DNA from: Paguma larvata
Lineage: Eukaryota; Chordata; Mammalia; Carnivora; Viverridae
Direction: 5' to 3'
DNA: 64,000 bases
Assembly (NCBI GenBank): GCA_030068075.1
Contig: CM057824.1
Location: 126,222,414 to 126,286,413, forward strand
Position numbers and translations under genes: made by a program. The notes under the pieces are model-generated. The model was not told the DNA's origin and searched no databases. It saw only the letters and a list, made by a program, of their open reading frames with translations. Each line of letters starts with the position of its first letter. Within the stretch, counting starts at the first letter, position 1. This document shows positions 49,102 through 59,892 of this stretch, one piece after another.

Positions 49102-50656
49102 AAGCCTATAGAATGTCATAGGTAGCTATGACATCCTTGTATCATCATATTAAGATTTTACATGTCTATTTGCATACACTTCTTAAAAGCTGAACTCCTT
49201 TTGAAAGCTGGTTCTCTTTGTGTTTTCTTTCACTTAGACATAAACATTCCATGAAGGTTCTTTGGATGAATAAATTAGTGGATGAATTCCTTTTTTTGTA
49301 GTACCCTGGTTCTTTTTATGTTCAATCCTGCTAAGAAACTACTCTTCCTATCTTCTAGTTTTATTCGCTCCTTTGACTGTTCCCAACTGGGAATGAGTTG
49401 TATCCATTAACCAGCTATGTTTTGGTTATAATTAGCAAGCATTGGAATTGCAGTCTAGTGAAAGTTTATCCCCTTGGGCTTGGGAGTCCATGTGAGCTTC
49501 TTAAATTAATGTATTTTTTCATATTCAACCATAAAGACATCCTTCCTTTGGGATGTCATCACCTGTCACTTAACAATTGTTAAGAAATTCTTAAAATGCA
49601 TTTCCCATAGAAATTTTCCAATTAGAAGTACTACAAGATGCAATTACATTATACATTCTGTTACTTAGAGGAAACTGGGCCAGTCAGTGTTTCTTGTTAT
49701 GAGTGACAGAAATCAATTCTGCCTTTAAGAAAAAAAGTGTGTTGGAAACCTACTTGGCAGCTGGCAGAATCAAAGGTAGAATAGAGAATTCAGCTTGGAA
49801 AATGAATAGGAACCGAGGTATGGGGGAGCCTAGAACTCCAGTTAAAGAGATGACCTTCAAGCCAGAGCAGTGTATTGCTACATCCTTGGCTTGATACCAG
49901 ACACCATTGGTGAAGCCCTCACCACCACCATCTTCCCATTGCCCCCACCACTCCCACCAATTTAGAAAGAATTTTAAATTGTCTCTTTCCTTGTTTCATT
50001 AGCTAGAGATTCAGTGAGCCTGGGGGAGCAAGTGACTGGCAGAGTTTCTATGATTCCAAGAGAGCAAGTATCTGGCATTTCTGGTTTCTGTGGCAGTAGG
50101 TGGGGCCTTACCTCTCACCAAGACACAATAGCCAATTGCCCAAACATACGGTTAAGATAGTGGGCTGACTTTACCCCAAAACATAACCCCTGATACATCC
50201 AATACTAAGTGTTGGTATTTTCAAGAAATAGGCTTAGTTTGACTGTATTGTTGATAAAAATGTGAAACAGATATGAGTTTCAGGAAATACTGGAAACAAA
50301 GTCAGAAAATTTTAAAACATCACAGTAAGATTCTTTAATGTCCAAGTATATGGTCACTTTTGGCAATAGTTACATAAAGAAGGAGATAACAAAAAAATGG
50401 TTCTGGAGACTTCTAGTCTTCCCAGAAGTTGCTATTCATATGCACAGCTATGGGTGATCCATTTAAGTGAAATAAGCATTCTGCAATGTTCAAGAAGTAT
50501 GATTCTCATTCTTGAGGGTATCCCCACCTCCCATCTGTATCCCCTACTCACTAGCCTAACTGTTATAGAGACTCTGGCAACAAGACTTCCTGCTCACCGC
50601 ATGCAGGTAATTGGATCAAAACAAATACAACAGATTCATGATCTTTCACTTTAAGT

Positions 50657-50849
50657 TTATTTAATTTTAATATTTTTATTTTAGAGAGAGAGCAGTTAGG
50701 AGAGGGGCAGAGGAAGAGAGAGAGAATTTTAAGCAGGTTCCATGCTCTGCACAGAGCCCAACATGGGCTAGATCCCATGACCCTGGGAAAATGACATGAG
50801 CAGAAACCAAGAGTCAGACACTCAACTGACTGACCCACTCAGGTACCCC
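50657..50849 (-). mobile_element. CAN-SINE, minus strand
   Basis: GAGAGAG block, CAGGTTCCATGCTCTGCACA and the head complement CCACTCAGGTACCCC. TCACTTTAA and TCACTTCAA flank it, a likely degraded target duplication. Confidence 0.88.
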
Positions 50850-51789
50850 TCACTTCAAATTTCTATGAGGCAAAGGTAAAGAAAAGATTAAGTTTTTAGT
50901 AGGCTGGGACCTGAGGACCCTGCTGTCAACTACTTTTACTTCATTCTTTTCCCCCCAACACCTATATCAAATGTCACCTCTGTGTACCCTTGCTTTATTT
51001 TCTCACACTGAGTCCATTTCTCCTTCCTCCAACTTCCAGTAATTTGTGAATAAATTTGCTTATTAACATCTCATATTCCTGAGTTTCTCATCAGATTGTG
51101 AACTTTGGCAGAGTAAGGACCATTCCATTTAGGAAGAGTTAGGTTAATTCTATTCCTAGTTTCCTCATTACCTTGTACACTATGACATTGTATTTGTAGC
51201 TGACTCCTCATCAGGCTATAAGCTTTTTGGGGGTAGAGATTATTTGTTTTCTTTCCGTCTTTGTCCATGGTACTGAAATTCTAAACAGCCAGTAGGGTGG
51301 GATCATCAGTTTGTCTTAAGTGGACTTGTCATAAACAAGATGTATAATAAACTCCCCATTTATTTGGCAATTATCATCCTTTTTGAAATTCCAGTGAAAG
51401 TCATGTGTGTGTATGTGTGTGTGCGTGTTTATGGTTTTTAGAAGTTAATCCTCACATGCCATGTGAAAAAGACTTAGCATTACATCACTTACTCTTTGAA
51501 GATGGAAAAAAAAAAACAAATTTGAGGATGGAATATAAGCCCTTAATGAAATAATGCATATCATCTTCATCTGTTATTGCTCTCCTGACAAAGATCTGCA
51601 TAAATGATTGCTAAATGAAATACCATAATGTGCCTTTTTGAATTCATTTTAAATAATGTTGGCAAATGAGGCAGTGTTGCAAAATACATTACCTTGAGCT
51701 AAGACTTTGTACTAGGAGTTAAAAGACCCAATGTCTTTGTTTTTTAATTCAATAAATACTTGCTGAGGTGTTATGCTAGGTACAAGTTT

Positions 51790-51930
51790 TAACACAACCA
51801 TATACTTGCAGTGAACTGTTGTTAAGTCATTCAACCACTCTGAGACTAGGTTTCTACATTTGTAAAATGGATATAGAGTATGTCCCACATTGTCTCATAG
51901 CAGAGGTGGTGGAAGTCAAAGGAGACACAC
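51790..51930 (+). repeat. MIR-like fragment
   Basis: GTTAAGTCATTCAACCACTC, CATTTGTAAAATGGATATAG resemble the central MIR region; strongly diverged. Confidence 0.45.
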
Positions 51931-52470
51931 TGTATATTCAAGTGACTTGTCTATGGTAGAGCACTTAAATGTAATGTTATTATATTTATTATATTATGGT
52001 AGTTATAATGTAGTAACATATTATGTTAGTGCAATAAAATTGTATTTATTAAATAGTACTATGGTTATCTCAAAGCCAATTCCTAACATCCATCATTTTA
52101 TTACTACCAAAATACATCATTTAATTACTACCAAAGTATTATACATAACAGTTTGCATATGAATTGTCTTTTACCATCTTCAGAGCAGTTTCTAATAATT
52201 CATCTTTGATCCTTACAACAAATGACCCTTCATTTCTTCATTCACACATTTCTAGGGCTCTACTTTTCTACATGGTAATTTTTAAACCTAGAGATACACT
52301 AGCTTTTGAATGGTACTTGGATAAGGAAGAAATTTTGATTCAATTTATTTCTACCTCAATTTCTTGAAGGCTCACAATAAGGATACATGATACCTAAGAG
52401 ACGTAAAGAGCTGTCAGATCAGTTTTATTACTGTTCTTGCAAAATGACTGATGACAATGGAAATCTAAAG

Positions 52471-52952
52471 CAGTGAGTCTCAACATTTTTGATCCTAGAC
52501 CGCTTTACACTTCTAAAAATTATTGAGGACCTCAGTGAGATTTTATGTCTGTAAGTTATATCTAACTACTCTTTATGGTATTGGAAGTTAAAACTGAGAA
52601 TTTTCAAACAGACTTTTTTAGTATTTCATGTAAAAACAAGAGCCCATTACATTTTAATGTAAATATTACTTTCATAAAAACACATTTTTCAAAACAAAAG
52701 TGATTAGTGAGAATAATGAGACTGTTTTACATTTTTGCAAATCTGTAATGTGTGGTTTAAAACAGAAGACAACAGATTCTCTAAACTACTTCTGCATTCT
52801 ATGTGTTACCATATATTGTTTGGGTTGAGATTTGAGAGGAAAATCTGTTATATATACACAGATATATAGTTGGAAAATGGAGAATCTTGACAACCCCCTG
52901 AAAGGGTTTTGAGCACTTCAGGAATCTATCAACCACACTTAGAAAATGGCTG
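52471..52952 (+). mobile_element. hAT-Charlie DNA transposon fossil
   Basis: Begins CAGTGAGTCTCAACATTTTT and ends CACACTTAGAAAATGGCTG, imperfect terminal inverted repeats of hAT-Charlie type. Internal words AAAATTATTGAGGACCTCAG and TTTTACATTTTTGCAAATCT also fit a mammalian Charlie-derived nonautonomous element. No transposase frame and no matching 8-base target duplication remain. Confidence 0.6.
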
Positions 52953-53190
52953 GTCCTGAGTGCAGGAGATTTGAAGTCAGATAGACCTCCTATCTGGGCT
53001 CACATCAGTTGAATATGTTTTGGTTGTGTGTCCTTGGGCAATCTACTTAATAAGCCAGCTTTGTCCTCTGTGAAAAGAGGGTAGTAATTCCAACATCATG
53101 GGGTTGTTAAAAGATTAAGTTGTTTGAAATGTGAAGTGCTTAGCATGGGTCTTGGCACATAGTAAGTATACAAAAAGTAGTAGTTGGCTC
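52953..53190 (+). repeat. MIR element
   Basis: GTGTCCTTGGGCAATCTAC, GGGTTGTTAAAAGATTAAG and GGCACATAGTAAGTATAC fit the MIR consensus from middle to end. It abuts the hAT fossil directly. Confidence 0.75.
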
Positions 53191-53701
53191 TAATAGACTG
53201 TTTCCCATACTCCCCTCAAAATAGAAGACCTAGACTAGTCATTCCAACTCACTTGACAGTATGGCCAGTCTTAGAGCAAAGGTTCTGAAGCTGAAACCAA
53301 TAGAATCTAATTGTAAAATATGCTACCCTATTTGTGTTTGTACAGCCTTTATTCCCAGTCAGTATTTCCATACAATTATGGATGTTTATAATATGATTAC
53401 CCAAACCAAAAACTATGATAGATTTGAACAGAACCAAATAACTTACCTTCATATAAAAAAATTCCATATGTTGTTCTTGATGAAAAACAGATCAAATTAA
53501 TATATTGAGACAATAGATTATTTTTTATGTATCTCATTTTATAAAATGACATCAGATAGACTAAATGTACTAAAACCGTTTCCCAAAAGCCTGAAAGCAT
53601 GAATAGAGATTTTAAAATTTTGTTTTCATTGTTGTTTATAAATTCATTTCAATTACACTTATTGAGCAGCCATTCAGTATGAATGTCATTGTGTAGAATC
53701 C

Positions 53702-53729
53702 AAATATTAGGCATTTTTGCCTAATATTT
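53702..53729. repeat. perfect hairpin
   Basis: Arms AAATATTAGGCA and TGCCTAATATTT are exact reverse complements separated by TTTT. It is not followed by features of a known gene. Confidence 0.9.
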
Positions 53730-54137
53730 AAGTTTCTCCTTTTGTTGTGTTTCTACTTGCTAATAGCATTGTTCATCCAAAAATAAATTTTTGATTTGCC
53801 ATATCTTTGGTGTGTATTTTTAGAAATTAAAGGCATTTACACTTGATTTGTGTCTTTTCAACTATCCAAGAAAGAACACAAATAATCACCAAGGGTCTGA
53901 AATTAGTGGTAAAGTAGCTGCCTAGGAAACAAGTTCCTTTGTACATGATTTGATATGAAATCATTACAGAAATGTCAATGGAACAGTCCCTTCTTAGACT
54001 GTAAGATTTGGTAAACTGACCTCTCTTAACTTGCTTCATGTCTTGTTTTTCTAGACTAAGAATATTCAACCCTAGCTGACTAATTCTTGGTGCTCACCTA
54101 ATGGTTTTCATTTTTCAATTTATAGGTCACAAAGAAG

Positions 54138-54162
54138 ACCTAATAATAATAATAAAAGCAAA

Positions 54163-54201
<39 letters not shown>
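54138..54201 (+). repeat. TAA microsatellite
   Basis: TAATAATAATAA arrays interrupted once by AAAGCAAAAT. Confidence 0.93.
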
Positions 54202-54202
<1 letters not shown>

Positions 54203-54214
54203 GCAGTAACTTTC

Positions 54215-54345
54215 TCACATTATTCATTCACTTTGTGCCTTACTCTGTTTTAAATACTTTATATGTACTTATGCATTTAATCATCAAAATAGTCCTAAAT
54301 TATTATTCTCAGTTTATAGATGACAGAACTGACCCAGAGAACATG
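54215..54345 (-). repeat. MIR fragment, minus strand
   Basis: TATTCATTCACTTTGTGCC, TTAATCATCAAAATAGTCC and TATAGATGACAGAACTGACC are complements of MIR. The expected continuation (GTTTAAGCAATTTGCCCAAG) appears 450 bases later at about 54802, so the MIR may be split. Confidence 0.55.
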
Positions 54346-55443
54346 TCAGTAAAATTCATGTCAGAAAAACAGAATACTGTCTAAGTGTTTAAATCAAAGG
54401 ATACTTAAACCAAAGAATTGGTTATATAGATAATTAAATAACTAAGAAGCCAAACTCTTAATTTGGAGGGGTGATGGAAGGAGGTAAGATTTCCAGAGCT
54501 CAGGGACCTGCCTAATCAGGAGGACCTTGAGCCAGAGTAGAGCAGCTTGATGGGAGCTGGACCCACCAAAGATCTATAGCCCAAAGAGAAGCAACCCAAG
54601 AGCAGAGAGAGGAGAAAAAGAAATAGTCTGGGTTCTTTTATTCTCTCACCCTCCAGTCCTCCAACTCTGCCAAATCCATTCTGAAGCCAGCTGACCTGAG
54701 AGCATGGGACATGCAAGGATAGTCCTTTCTGTGACTCAGAGCAAAACAACAGAAGTGCAAGAAATGTATTGAAAGCAAATAGGCAAGGATTATGTTGAAA
54801 GTTTAAGCAATTTGCCCAAGATTATAGAGCTATCTGCCCCTGGGTTGTTCTTTGGGATTTGTAGGTATGTGGCAAACATGTGCTCTGAATAAGGGGAAAG
54901 ACGTCTTAGGAAGTGACACTAATCACTTTTGACTCCATACTTTTCTCGGTCTGCATACATTATAGGATAACTTCAGGAAAATGTGTGCCTACCACTATAG
55001 AAGCTGAAGAAAGGCAAGAAATGAGGAAGGGCCTAGGAACTCTAAGTCATTTTCAGTGTCAGAGTATGCTTTGGGATTTATTCAAAGTAAGAAGAGCAGG
55101 TGATTCATGCGAGAAATCTGTACTTCTGCGCTGGCCCTCGGTTGATAAAGAATAGCTTTTTCTCCATGTAGACCCTCCATGTAGACTCTATTTTTAAAGT
55201 AGATCTTGCAAAGAAATAGTTCACATTAGATTAGACTCCTTTTTCAAAACACAGAACTATTCACCCCAAACTATTCCAACCAGAAGTGTAAATATTGACA
55301 GAAAATGTGGAGGTACTATCCTTAAATGTTTTAACACATTTCTTACTAATCTAAGAGGTTATGGGATGGAGCAGGAAAAAGGGTATTTGATAGTACATAG
55401 GTATGAGGTGTAGGATTAAATGAAGTAGATTGAATATGACTAT

Positions 55444-55830
55444 TATGGGCTGAAATGTGTTTCCCGAAAATTCATATGTTGACGTTCTAGTCCCTAGTAC
55501 ATTAGAATATAACTGTATTTAGAGATACATTCTTTAAAGAGATGGTTGAGATAAGGCTATTAGAGTGGGTCCTAATCTAAAATGACTGGTGTCTTTATAA
55601 AAAGAAGAACAGATGCCAGGGAGGTGTGTGTACAGTGGAGCAACAATACATGAAGAGGCAGAACAAGGGTGGCATCTACAAGCCCAGGAGAGAGGCTGCA
55701 GGAGAAACCAACCCTGCTGTCACCTCAATCTTTGACTTCCAGCCTCCTGTGAGAGAGAGAGACTAAATTTTTCTTGTTGAAGCCGGCTGGTCCATGGTAT
55801 TTTGTTATGGCTGCCCTAGAAAATGAACAC
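55444..55830 (+). mobile_element. MaLR LTR, plus strand
   Basis: ATGGGCTGAAATGTGTTTCCC, AATTCATATGTTGACGTTC, GACTGGTGTCTTTATAAAAAG and GTATTTTGTTATGGCTGCCC are the canonical MLT1/MST words from start to end, so the LTR is nearly complete. Confidence 0.82.
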
Positions 55831-56347
55831 CTGACCAAAGAAGCAACATCTGGAGACTCTCAGTGTGTGAGGCACCACTGCCAGCTGCAGATACCAACAT
55901 TGATATACTTTGTTAGATAAAACAATATGGCTGCCAGGACCACAGAGCTGTCCAGTTGGAATGAGAAGTTAGAGTTAGCCATACCTTGCAAAAGCACAAA
56001 TAAGCTTGTTTTCTTTCCTTTATGACTGCCCATTTAATTCAATAAGCATTTAATTGTGCATGTGTTAGGCAGATAGTACTCCTACCGGTTCTAATTTATG
56101 AACACCTCATCAGTGAATGGTACCATTGTGACATTATAGAAACCTCCTCTTTCAGTGATTGTTCATGGTTCCCTAATTGGTGGAAATAAAATCATCCCAG
56201 AACGTCGATACACCTAAAGAAGGAAAATAATTCTGATCCCCCTCAGGAGGAGATTTACAAACCATTCTTTTGTCATGGAAATAGTTCAAATCTACACTAT
56301 GCATTGAATGTTTCTCTCTTACTCGTGTCTTACACATGTGCTTTGGC

Positions 56348-56530
56348 AGGGGTGCCTGAGTGGGTAAGTCTTTTAAGAGCCTCACTCTTGATTTTGGCTC
56401 AGGTCATGATCTCATGGTTTCGTGAGTTTGAGCCCCATGTTTTGTTTCTCCACGCTGGCCACGGAGCCTGCTTGAGATTTTCTCCCTCTCTCCTGCTCAC
56501 ACTCTGTCCATCTCTCTCTCTCAAAAAAAA
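56348..56530 (+). mobile_element. CAN-SINE, older
   Basis: Body CTCACTCTTGATTTTGGCTC, AGGTCATGATCTCATGG and GTGAGTTTGAGCCCC, with a shortened middle and CT block before an A run. Confidence 0.87.
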
Positions 56531-56656
56531 TAGACTTTTGGTGTTCAGAAATGGATTTTCAAACTCCTTCTAAACAAAGAGAAATCATCAAGATAGAATA
56601 TCAATTTCCTTGGTTCACACAAGGCACAACACCAAATATTGTTAGAATGTCATCTT

Positions 56657-56842
56657 GAAAGCACCTGGATGGCTCAGTTGGTTAAGCCTCTGACTTCTGC
56701 TCAGGTCATAATCTCACAGTTCATGAGTCTGAGCCCCACATCAGGCTGTCAGTGTAGAGCCCGCTTTGGAACCTCTGTCTCCTTCTCTCTCTGCCCCTCC
56801 TCCACTTGTTCTCTCTCTCTCTCAAAAATAAAAATTAAAAAA
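56657..56842 (+). mobile_element. CAN-SINE
   Basis: GCACCTGGATGGCTCAGTTGG, CAGGTCATAATCTCACAG, CT block and CTCAAAAATAAAAATTAAAA tail. It is slightly diverged and lacks a clean target duplication. Confidence 0.88.
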
Positions 56843-57234
56843 TAATCACCTTGATCCCACATAGAAAAACAGAGTTGGTGTTAAAAACTAAATTTTTAAT
56901 CTTAATGAAATCTGGCACTTTAAGTGTTTACCTGAATGTCAACAGTCCAGAGTAATACAACTTGGGAATTACTAAATAATATCCGGAGGTTATGTAATTC
57001 CAACAATCATACCTATTAAGGCTGACTCATGAACAGAAAAACTGACATTGAGACATATTGTTAAAATAAATTAGGATATCTGGCAGTGGGTCCTATGTGC
57101 ACATTTATCTCAAATTTTCAAATTTCCATCCTCTATTCATTCCAATTATGTGCTTTCTAAAAAAGAATGCTTATAAGGAAACTTGAAATTTTCTTCTCAT
57201 ACAAAACAATTCAGATTTAAAAAATGTCAGTAGG

Positions 57235-57452
57235 AGGGGCGTCTGGGTGGCTCAGTCGGTTGAGCATCCGACTTCGGCTCAGGTCATGGTCTCGCGGTCT
57301 GTAAGTTCGAGCCCCGCGTCGGGCTCTGTGCTGACAGCTCAGAGCCTGCAGCCTGCTTTGGATTCTGTGTCTCCCTCTCTCTCTGCCCCTCCCCCACTCA
57401 TGCTCTGTCTCTCTCTGTCTCAAAAATAAATAAACATTAAAAAAAATTAAAA
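57235..57452 (+). mobile_element. CAN-SINE, youngest-looking copy, with TSD
   Basis: Very complete copy retaining CpGs at many positions (CTCGCGGTCTG, GAGCCCCGCGTCGGGCTCTG). Direct repeats AAAAAATGTCAGTA flank it at 57219 and 57453. CpG retention suggests a recent insertion. Confidence 0.96.
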
Positions 57453-57609
57453 AAAAAATGTCAGTAAGAAACCATCAGAAGCTGGAAATAAATGATCAAA
57501 GTGGGCAAATATGACTACCCTATAAAGAGATTTATTTAACAATTATATAGTGACCACTGGTAAAATAATATTTTTGTGGAATTAAAAAATGTAATTCAGA
57601 AGTACATTT

Positions 57610-57831
57610 GGTTTTTTATTTGTTTTTTAAAGTTTATCTTATTTTGAGAGAGAGAGTGCATGCATGTGTGTGGGGATGGAGCAGAAAGCAAGGAAGAGAG
57701 AGAATACCAAGCAGGCTCTGGACTGTCAGTGCAGTGCTTGGTGCTGGCTCGATCTCATGAAGTGCAAGACCATGACCTGATCAGAAATCAAGGGTCCAGC
57801 AACTTATCTGACTGAGCCATGCAGGTGCCCC
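57610..57831 (-). mobile_element. CAN-SINE, minus strand, with TSD
   Basis: Complement with GAGAGAG block, AAGACCATGACCTGATC and ATGCAGGTGCCCC. Flanking words TCAGAAGTACATTT (57596) and TCAGAAAAACATTT (57832) differ at two bases. Confidence 0.9.
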
Positions 57832-57845
57832 TCAGAAAAACATTT

Positions 57846-59164
57846 ATTGTCAAATTCTTGAAACTAAACTTAGTATATGGCGGTATCTTATTTTTTAAAC
57901 TACAGTACTAGATTTTTGTGTTAAATTTTACTTTTTTATATTCAAATGTCATAAACCGAATATAGTTGTTTGTTTGTTTTTTTTTAATCCATAATACAGA
58001 GAAACGTGAAAGTGACATGTTGGAAAGCACTTTGGTCTGTCCATGAGGTACAATGGGCTCTAGTACGTTTTCTTTGGCAAATAATCTTCTTTGAGCCTTA
58101 GTGTTCTCACAATGAAATCGTGCATTCTATCAGCACTGTTGCATTATTCCTAACATTCCAGTTTTTGAATCATTTCACAACTTTTCAAATTCCTCTGGCA
58201 AAAACAAAAGATATCAATAAAATAAAACTTGTAAAATGTCAAAATCACATGAGCAAATAAAAATGAAAACTCAAAGGAAAGATCTCAAAAGGTGGTTGAA
58301 TACATCTAAGGTGCAGAGTAAAGACAGTTGTAAACTGCACAGATTTGTTACAAAGGCTACTATGATGCATGATATTTAAATAAAACGAGATAATATTGAA
58401 GTGTGATCATTCTAAGCTTGCTTTTTTTGCCATTGGATTAAAAATTATACCCAGATTTGCATATGTGTGTACTGAATTTGTGACAATATTCACTGATTAT
58501 TATGCCCCTTTTACTGTTGCATCCTCACGATTCCTATCTCCAGATTCTGTTGAAATTCAAGATTTTTTTGAGGATAGAGATAGCTTATCTTGATGCTAAG
58601 TTTTTCTTACAATTCCATTTACAGTCAAGTATTCTGTGCAGGAAGGTTAATTGCTAATTGTTTGGCAACCGGTATATTAGAATTAAGTACCATCTGGGCA
58701 GTGATACTTTTGTTACGTTGTCTGCTGTATGGACCATATTTCATTTTTATCAAATCTTCAGGAAATAAAAACTCATTTCTCCAGAGCCTCCCAGCGACTG
58801 GCACATGTTTGAATGAATCAAGTAGACAGAGAATGTCAATATTCATTTATGTAATGATTTGTTAAGGAGAAAAGTACACTGCAGCAAAAGGACTTCTGAC
58901 AGTCTTTTGCTTAAATCACACTTGCCTTTTCCCTTGGGGCAAGTTTATTGCTTGTGAAATTCCTAGAAAGGTTGGGGGAGAGGACCGGAGACATAGGAGC
59001 TGGGGTTCAGGGACACAGCACGGCTTTGGGACATTACCAGACCTAGAGGGAAAGGTTTTGTCTTGGAGGAGTTCAGAAAGCTGGCGATCCGACAAGTCCT
59101 GGGTACACAGAGAACGCTGCCCTTCGCCTCGTCTTGGAACTTAGCAGAGCCAGGAGCAGGCTTC
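57846..59164. other. proximal upstream flank of USP25
   Basis: AT-rich until about 58,950, then rising G+C toward the CpG island. No SINE, LTR or LINE is evident in this 1.3 kb, in contrast with the repeat-dense DNA upstream. Overlapping frames at 58590-58865 on both strands lack recognisable products. Confidence 0.5.
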
Positions 59165-59574
59165 ATGTAACCTGCCGCAGGGGCGGCTCCGAGGCGAAGC
59201 CCGCTGGGCGCGCCCTCGCCCCACCCGCGGAGCGCCGGGCCCGCGCAAGGCGGGCGAGACCTGGGTTGAGGGGCGGGGCTTCAAGGCGGCCCCGCCCCGC
59301 CCCACCAACCCGCGGGTCACAATATAGGGTTAGGGAGGCCGGCGGGCGGGGCTCGGAGGGGGAGGAGTCGCCGGGTGGGGGGGAGGTGACGGCGGTTGGG
59401 GGAGGGGAGGAGGAGTTGGGGAGGGAGGAGAACAGCGCCATTCCAGCCCGCCGCTCCCTCCGTCCCCTCTCCCTTCCCCGCAGTGGCCCGCGAGCTTCCA
59501 GCGAAGGAGCGCGCGCGCGTGACGCGGCCCATCTTGCTCGCACCCTCTCTCGCCACAGCGTCCGCCGCCCGCTC

Positions 59575-59607
59575 ATGGCCCCGGCCTCCGCGGACAAGCC
59601 GCGCTGA
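59575..59607 (+). other. upstream ORF in USP25 leader
   Basis: An ATG at 59575 opens a 10-codon frame (MAPASADKPR) ending at TGA 59605. It is in the same frame as the USP25 start 240 bases downstream. Its context is weak at -3 (C) but has G at +4. If transcription starts upstream of 59575 this would be a genuine uORF that could dampen translation of the main frame; if it starts downstream, the uORF is not transcribed. The start site is unknown here, so the role is inference. Confidence 0.5.
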
Positions 59608-59847
59608 GGCGGGCTGTGCGAAGTCGTGGGGCCGCCGCCGTGGCCCTCGCTGTCCGCGCCTCGCCGCCAGCCCGCGGTGCCCGCGCACGCCGGCCGCCAT
59701 CGCCTTCGCGCCTGGCTGGCGGGGGCGCTGTACTCCCCGGCGGTCCGCGCCGTTCCCTGGAGCTCGGCAGAGCGCTGCTGCCAGGGCCGGCGGAGGCGCG
59801 AGGAGCCGCACGCCGCCGCCTGTGTCGCCGCCGGCGCCGCGGGGGCC

Positions 59848-59892
59848 ATGACCGTGGAGCAGAATGTGCTGCAGCAGAGCGCGGCGCAGAAG
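59848..59892 (+). CDS. USP25: USP25 coding exon 1 (partial gene)
   Basis: These 45 bases encode MTVEQNVLQQSAAQK, which I recognise as the N-terminus of ubiquitin carboxyl-terminal hydrolase 25, a cysteine protease that removes ubiquitin from proteins. In the known protein the next residues begin the UBA-like N-terminal region; the catalytic domain lies in later exons outside this window. The exon ends AAG followed by GTGAGG, a strong splice donor, and the boundary falls between codons (phase 0). The ATG has G at -3 and A at +4, an adequate Kozak context. The frame closes upstream at TGA 59605-59607, and no ATG lies in frame between that stop and 59848, so this is the natural start. The exon sits in a CpG island, as expected for a broadly expressed gene. 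The reading frame running past 59892 is intron read-through. Confidence 0.95.

Larger units (their letters stand above)
49102..52470. other. intergenic, no gene seen
   Basis: Apart from the SINE at 50657-50849 and a MIR-like fragment at 51790-51930, the sequence looks unique. Short frames have no recognisable domains. Confidence 0.45.
53191..55443. other. intergenic, no gene seen
   Basis: Contains the hairpin at 53702-53729, the TAA array and a possibly split MIR. The block 54350-54795 may be an inserted repeat of unknown class. Confidence 0.45.

Noticed and set aside
59626..59847. N-terminal extension of USP25 from 59626
   Set aside because: The codon at 59626 is GTG, not ATG, and no in-frame ATG lies between the upstream TGA and 59848. 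Kept only as a remark under the uORF finding.
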